Below, piece by piece: positions 13,071 to 16,536 of a DNA stretch of 16,536 nucleotides. The DNA comes from JBKHBT01 sp046542255 (GTDB lineage Bacteria; UBP14; UBA6098; JBKHBT01). The stretch is from contig JBKHBT010000073.1 of the NCBI GenBank assembly GCA_046542255.1, positions 1 through 16,536 of the forward strand, given 5' to 3'. The position numbers were made by a program, and so were the translations under genes. Under the pieces are notes generated by a model. It made no database searches, was not told the DNA's origin, and saw nothing but the letters and a program-made list of their open reading frames with translations. Each line of letters opens with the position of its first letter. Position 1 is the first letter of the stretch.

Positions 13071-14534
13071 ATGTCTGGTAATAATAGTAATGTACCAAAA
13101 GCACTGGATGCCGAGCGTTCTGTACTCGGCGGTATGATAATAGATACCGATGGCAGAGAAGAAGTCTTAGAGGTTCTTCAGAAAGAGCATTTCTATCTGC
13201 AAAGGCATCGGACGATTTTTCAGGCCATTTTTGAATTGGTTGCCGATGATGAGCCGGTCGATACGCTTAGCCTTTCGCAAAAACTTGCAAAGATGAAAAA
13301 GTTGAGCGAAGTCGGTGGCAAGAGCTATTTGATCGAACTTCAGGAAGATCTATTTGCTGCGATGAATTCCAGTTATTATTCGCAGATAGTAATCGATAAA
13401 TCGATTTTGCGAGAGCTGATACGAATAGGTTCGCATGTCATTCAGGAGGCATCCAGGGAGCAGCAGCCGGCGCAAGATGTCCTGGAGCTGGCGGAGCAGG
13501 AAATCTTTAACTTGGCTGAAAAACGTATTAATCAAGATTTTGTATCTATCGGTTCTATTGCACCCGAGGTATATAATTATATCGAATCGATTCATGACAG
13601 GGATTATCAGGGTGATGAAGTAAGGACACATTTCAGTCGCCTGGACAAACAAACAACCGGCTTCAAACCGGCAGACTATTTCATACTCGCTGGAGCCACA
13701 TCGAGCGGAAAAACGGCATTTGCACTTTCGATTGCAAGAAATATTGCACTTCCACCGGCTGGTGCTACGCCGCGAAGCGTTGCTATTTTCAGCCTTGAAA
13801 TGGCTCAGGAACAGCTTGTGATGCGTCTTTTTGCCGGTGTTGCAAGACTGGATGCTCAGAAAATTCGCGAAGGCAATCTTAGCATAGAAGAGCGTGAGCA
13901 GCTTAAGAATGCCTTGCCAGATATCCAGGACGCACCGGTCTTTATGGATGAATCGGCAAGTTTGAATATCATGACGATGCGCTCGAAGCTTCGAAAGCTA
14001 ATGCGCCGGCAGAAAGATTTAGGGCTTGTTATTGTGGACTATTTGCAGCTTATGCAACCGGTTTCCAAGCATAATAGCAGAGAGCGCGAAATCGCCGAAA
14101 TCAGCCATGGCCTAAAGGCTATTGCCAGAGACCTAAAGGTTCCTGTGCTGGCTCTTTCACAGCTTTCCAGAAAAGTCGAAAGCAGAACCGGCGACCCAAA
14201 ACCCAGACTCTCTGACCTGCGTGAATCCGGCTCTATCGAGCAGGATGCCGATGCAGTGATATTTATCTATCGTGCAGAATATTACAATAGGCCATTTGTT
14301 ATGATAGGTGATATGAAAAAAGCCAGTAAAGGCGTTGCCGAGGTAATTATAGCGAAGCAAAGAAACGGCCCGGTCGGTTCCTTCTTCATGCAGTTCACCC
14401 CGCAATTTACTTCATTCGGCGATATCAATGTTAATGATATCCCCGATTATTTCAACGATGATGATGAAGGCGATAGTTCACCCTGGGATGGAGGCAATAA
14501 TCCATCCGGTGGCATGAAAGTAGGCGGTGTCTAA
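13071..14534 (+). CDS. dnaB: Replicative DNA helicase
   Basis: DnaB is the hexameric helicase that opens DNA at the replication fork and loads with primase. The N-terminal helical domain (about 1-110, starting VPKALDAERSVLGGMI) and the RecA-like domain are both present in 487 residues. Walker A is GATSSGKT (208-215), a variant of the usual GRPSMGKT. Walker B is IVDYLQL (321-327). SREREIAEISHGLKAIARDL, LALSQLSRKVESR and LSDLRESGSIEQDAD are the standard later motifs with the arginine and Q/S residues that contact DNA and ATP. A GGGGG SD (13060-13064) lies 6 nt before the ATG. No intein is present. It shares a direction with udg upstream, and its stop overlaps the next start as TAATG. Confidence 0.97.
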   Translation: MSGNNSNVPKALDAERSVLGGMIIDTDGREEVLEVLQKEHFYLQRHRTIFQAIFELVADDEPVDTLSLSQKLAKMKKLSEVGGKSYLIELQEDLFAAMNSSYYSQIVIDKSILRELIRIGSHVIQEASREQQPAQDVLELAEQEIFNLAEKRINQDFVSIGSIAPEVYNYIESIHDRDYQGDEVRTHFSRLDKQTTGFKPADYFILAGATSSGKTAFALSIARNIALPPAGATPRSVAIFSLEMAQEQLVMRLFAGVARLDAQKIREGNLSIEEREQLKNALPDIQDAPVFMDESASLNIMTMRSKLRKLMRRQKDLGLVIVDYLQLMQPVSKHNSREREIAEISHGLKAIARDLKVPVLALSQLSRKVESRTGDPKPRLSDLRESGSIEQDADAVIFIYRAEYYNRPFVMIGDMKKASKGVAEVIIAKQRNGPVGSFFMQFTPQFTSFGDINVNDIPDYFNDDDEGDSSPWDGGNNPSGGMKVGGV

Positions 14535-15046
14535 TGGAATTTTTTGCCCCTCATGACAAAAGGTCACAGATGACATCGCTTTTGGTTAGCGCATCGATTG
14601 CTTTATTGTATATCTTTATGATGAGCTTCATCGATGAAAGCAATATTTATATCAAAGCGGCTTTTTTGATCATTTTTATCATTATTGTTGCTATTCCATA
14701 TATCCTTAGTGTCAGACGCTATGAACTCGCTGATGATGCACTATATGTCAACTTTCTTCTACATAAGAAAAAGATACCCGTAGAGCAGATGCTCATGATT
14801 ACATATCCGATAGGCCAAGATCTCAAAGGATTAAAAAAAACATTCGGCTCATTCGGCTATTTTGGCTATTCCGGAAAATATAAGAGCGATAAATACGGCG
14901 CAGTAGTAGCATATACTAATAAAATGGACGATCTAGTCCTCCTGGATACCGGTGAAAAGAAATATCTTCTCGGCCCATATGACTCAGAGAAATTCTATCA
15001 TTTGATGAAAAACTTTATCAGCTCAAAGAGTTTGCCAAAGAAATAA
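14534..15046 (+). CDS. Membrane protein with a bacterial PH-like domain
   Basis: The 170-residue protein has two membrane helices at about 14-33 and 40-60. A cytoplasmic domain follows whose strand pattern fits bacterial PH-like domains: RRYELADDALYVNFL, KKIPVEQMLMITYP and, at the end, LLDTGEKKYLLGPYDSEKFYHLMKNFI. The last segment, a strand, then a P-x-D-x-E-x-F turn and a helix, is the typical close of the fold. Function is unknown. The ATG shares one base with the dnaB stop (TAATG), so it is translationally coupled. The link to replication is probably operonic convenience. Confidence 0.75.
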   Translation: MEFFAPHDKRSQMTSLLVSASIALLYIFMMSFIDESNIYIKAAFLIIFIIIVAIPYILSVRRYELADDALYVNFLLHKKKIPVEQMLMITYPIGQDLKGLKKTFGSFGYFGYSGKYKSDKYGAVVAYTNKMDDLVLLDTGEKKYLLGPYDSEKFYHLMKNFISSKSLPKK

Positions 15047-15075
15047 TCTAATACTATGAAAAAATGACATTAGAT
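15046..15075. repeat. Inverted repeat after the dnaB operon
   Basis: ATCTAAT (15046-15052) and ATTAGAT (15069-15075) are perfect arms around a 16-nt loop, followed by A-rich sequence, not T. It could mark the 3' end of the transcript but is not a standard terminator. Confidence 0.3.
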
Positions 15076-15111
15076 AAAAAAGGGCATATGATTAAAACTC
15101 AATCGGATTTC

Positions 15112-15140
15112 TTGACTTTTGAAGGTGTTTTATTTATATT
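15112..15140 (+). promoter_or_regulatory. Promoter of the DUF134-NifX-thioredoxin operon
   Basis: TTGACT (15112-15117), 17 nt and TATATT (15135-15140) are close to consensus. The leader of about 65 nt contains a hairpin ATGTGG/CCGCAT (15161-15181) and a GGAGA SD (15206-15210) just before the ATG. Confidence 0.65.
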
Positions 15141-15212
15141 TAATTAAGAAGGTTGCAATAATGTGGTATTTTATGCCGCATATTAAGATATAATTTCCAG
15201 CTATCGGAGAAG

Positions 15213-15674
15213 ATGAGGCCACGGCGTTACAGATTAATCCATCATAAACCACAGGCACGGATTTTCTCAGCCATAGATAATGATAATATGAATAATAGCC
15301 CGATTCTTCTTTCTATCGATGAGCTTGAAGCATTAAGACTCGCCGAAATCGAAGAGATGTACCATGCCGATGCAGCCGATAAAATGAATGTATCGAGACA
15401 AACCTTCGGCAGGATTATAAAGAGCGCACGAAAGAAAGTAGCAAAACACATGGTAGATTGCACAACCCTTATTGTAAAAGGCGGCGATGTAAAATATGCC
15501 AAAGTAAATTATGAATGCGAAGATTGTTCTCATAGATGGAAAACTACAATAGAAAAAATAAATTCGATAAAATGCCCAAGCTGCGGAAGACGCAATATAA
15601 TGACTGAAAATAGAGCGAGTAAATTCCGCAAGAAAATGATATATAGAAAGCCAAAAGGCTTTGGATTTAGATAG
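15213..15674 (+). CDS. DUF134 (UPF0251) family DNA-binding protein with zinc ribbon
   Basis: The N-terminal half matches DUF134: the start MRPRRYRLI, then LSIDELEALRLAEIEEMYHADAADKMNVSRQTFGRII, a sigma-region-4-like helix-turn-helix (about 34-70) followed by a basic helix (KSARKKVAKHMV). The C-terminal half carries a zinc ribbon with C102, C105, C121 and C124 (CEDC, CPSC). DUF134 genes are often found beside NifX/NifB-like genes, as here. The protein is probably the transcription regulator of the operon. The ligand or signal is unknown; the zinc ribbon could sense metal or simply stabilise the fold. Confidence 0.85.
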   Translation: MRPRRYRLIHHKPQARIFSAIDNDNMNNSPILLSIDELEALRLAEIEEMYHADAADKMNVSRQTFGRIIKSARKKVAKHMVDCTTLIVKGGDVKYAKVNYECEDCSHRWKTTIEKINSIKCPSCGRRNIMTENRASKFRKKMIYRKPKGFGFR

Positions 15675-15706
15675 TAAACATTTACCAAATTAGGAAAGGT
15701 TTAGAT

Positions 15707-16078
15707 ATGAAAACAGCAATAAGTGTATTAGACAATGAAGTTTCGCAACATTTTGGACGTTGTTCTGATTTTGTTATTGTAGACATTGAAGACGGAGAAA
15801 TTAAAAGTAAGACCACGATACCACGGCCTGAAATGCCTCATCCAGAAGTGCCAGAATACCTTGCCAAAAAAGGCGTAGAAGCCTTAGTGGCTGGCGGAAT
15901 GGGAAGAAGAGCACAGATGCTTTTCGAACAAAATGGCATAAAACCCATCATGGGCGCAAAAGGTGATGTGGAAACAATAATTAATAAAATTCAAAATAAT
16001 GAGCTTGAATCAATCGGAGAAGCCTGCTCAGGTGGCGAAGGCCACAAACCAGGCGATAGCTGCGGACATAATCATTAA
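15707..16078 (+). CDS. NifX/NifB-like dinitrogenase iron-molybdenum cofactor family protein
   Basis: The 123-residue protein has the ribonuclease H-like fold of the NifX/NafY/NifB C-terminal family: an opening strand MKTAISVLDNEVSQHFGRC with the conserved HFGRC (15-19), then DFVIVDIEDG, VEALVAGGMGRRAQMLFEQNGIKPI. These proteins bind Fe-S or FeMo-co precursors in nitrogenase assembly, but many occur in organisms without nitrogenase. A C-terminal tail with C107, C119 and several His/Gly residues (ending CGHNH) looks metal-binding. No other nif gene is in the window, so nitrogen fixation cannot be assumed. SD AGGAAAGG (15692-15699). It is 32 nt from DUF134 and 24 nt before trxA. Confidence 0.88.
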   Translation: MKTAISVLDNEVSQHFGRCSDFVIVDIEDGEIKSKTTIPRPEMPHPEVPEYLAKKGVEALVAGGMGRRAQMLFEQNGIKPIMGAKGDVETIINKIQNNELESIGEACSGGEGHKPGDSCGHNH

Positions 16079-16102
16079 AAGTGTCATTAAAGGAGTTATG
16101 AT

Positions 16103-16414
16103 ATGGAAATTAAAGACAAAAAAGATTTTGAAGAAAAAGTCCTTAAATCGGAAAAACCCACTTTGGTAGATTTTTTTGCTACATGGTGTGGGCCCTGCCG
16201 AAGATATGCGCCGATTCTTGAGAAATTAGCGGAAGAATACAAAGGCAAAGTCAATATCGTCAAGGTAGATGTCGAAAAAAACAGAGAGCTTGCAACAAAG
16301 TACAATGTGAGAAGCGTCCCAACTTCGATAATTTTCAAAGATGGCGATGCAATCGATATGTTTATTGGCTCACTGCCCGAAGAAGAGCTCAAGAGAAAGC
16401 TGGATTCTTTCTAA
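16103..16414 (+). CDS. trxA: Thioredoxin
   Basis: This 103-residue cytoplasmic thioredoxin reduces protein disulfides. The active site WCGPC is at 28-32 inside VDFFATWCGPCRRYAPIL. The cis-proline is P73 (RSVPTSIIF), and the buried Asp lies in the first strand (LVDFFA). Length and lack of a signal peptide fit an ordinary TrxA. SD AAAGGAG (16089-16095) lies 7 nt upstream. It is the last gene of the DUF134/NifX operon, which suggests it keeps cysteines of a metal or Fe-S protein reduced. No clear intrinsic terminator follows; 16415-16459 is AT-rich. Confidence 0.95.
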   Translation: MEIKDKKDFEEKVLKSEKPTLVDFFATWCGPCRRYAPILEKLAEEYKGKVNIVKVDVEKNRELATKYNVRSVPTSIIFKDGDAIDMFIGSLPEEELKRKLDSF

Positions 16415-16459
16415 ATCCCAAATTTATAATATTAGAAATTTATTAATAGTATATTTTCT

Positions 16460-16536
16460 CTTTTAAAGCCATATATATAACTATATAATACTTAATATAT
16501 ATACCCAAAAGGCTTTACTGATGTTTTAGCCTGAAA
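16460..16536. repeat. Second copy of the small dispersed repeat, cut by the window end
   Basis: From CTTTTAAAGCCATATATA to GCCTGAAA this stretch aligns with 8428-8506, with a few substitutions and small gaps in the AT-rich middle, roughly four-fifths identical by eye. Both ends are the best-conserved parts. It lies 46 nt after the thioredoxin stop, in the same orientation as the copy in the transposase. The right end, and any hairpin like that at 8514-8533, would be outside the window. Confidence 0.75.

Noticed and set aside
1..16536. tRNA, rRNA and CRISPR arrays
   Set aside because: No cloverleaf with conserved T-loop, no rRNA segment and no regularly spaced direct repeats were seen by eye. 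A covariance-model scan would settle this.

Overview
The window reads as a moderately AT-rich bacterial chromosome, probably from an uncultured or candidate lineage. The housekeeping genes are bacterial in type: DnaB helicase, short HIGH/KMSKS tyrosyl-tRNA synthetase with an S4 tail, and PurC. Promoters look like -35/-10 boxes with 17-nt spacers, and GGAG or GGGGG Shine-Dalgarno sites are common. One gene is out of place: a full-length GatD, the tRNA-dependent amidotransferase subunit regarded as an archaeal signature. I cannot name the genus from sequence alone.

Layout. 1-883: two toxin-antitoxin modules tail to tail. The end of an antitoxin plus a RelE/ParE-like toxin lies on the plus strand, and a ribbon-helix-helix antitoxin plus a MazF-like toxin lies on the minus strand. 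The MazF frame has no stop at the usual place and runs antisense through the whole RelE gene. 1104-3798: gatD and tyrS converge on a shared bidirectional terminator. 3935-5210: a small two-helix membrane protein, then purC. 5211-5804: a cluster of REP-like hairpins, then the promoter and highly structured leader of the next gene. 5805-7421: a secreted, lysine-free, cysteine-free acidic fibre-like protein, closed by a strong terminator.

7494-9220 is a mobile-element region. An IS110-family transposase gene is preceded by a structured non-coding segment that could be its bridge RNA. The gene is split by a 109-bp insertion whose exact removal restores a 329-codon frame. A related copy of about 80 bp of that insertion appears at the right edge of the window, which points to a small dispersed, probably mobile, repeat. 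Next to the IS is the amputated start of a signal-peptide gene.

9176-11952: a translationally coupled minus-strand pair, a GT-B glycosyltransferase and a B12-type radical SAM protein. 12195-15046: a family 4 uracil-DNA glycosylase, dnaB and a PH-like membrane protein, head to tail. 15213-16414: a DUF134 regulator, a NifX/NifB-like metal-cluster protein and a thioredoxin, a probable redox/metal operon with its own promoter. 16460-16536: the second copy of the small repeat.

The most unusual signals are the repeat family that split the IS110 gene, the candidate bridge RNA, the Shine-Dalgarno-sequestering leader upstream of the lysine-free fibre, and gatD in a bacterial context.
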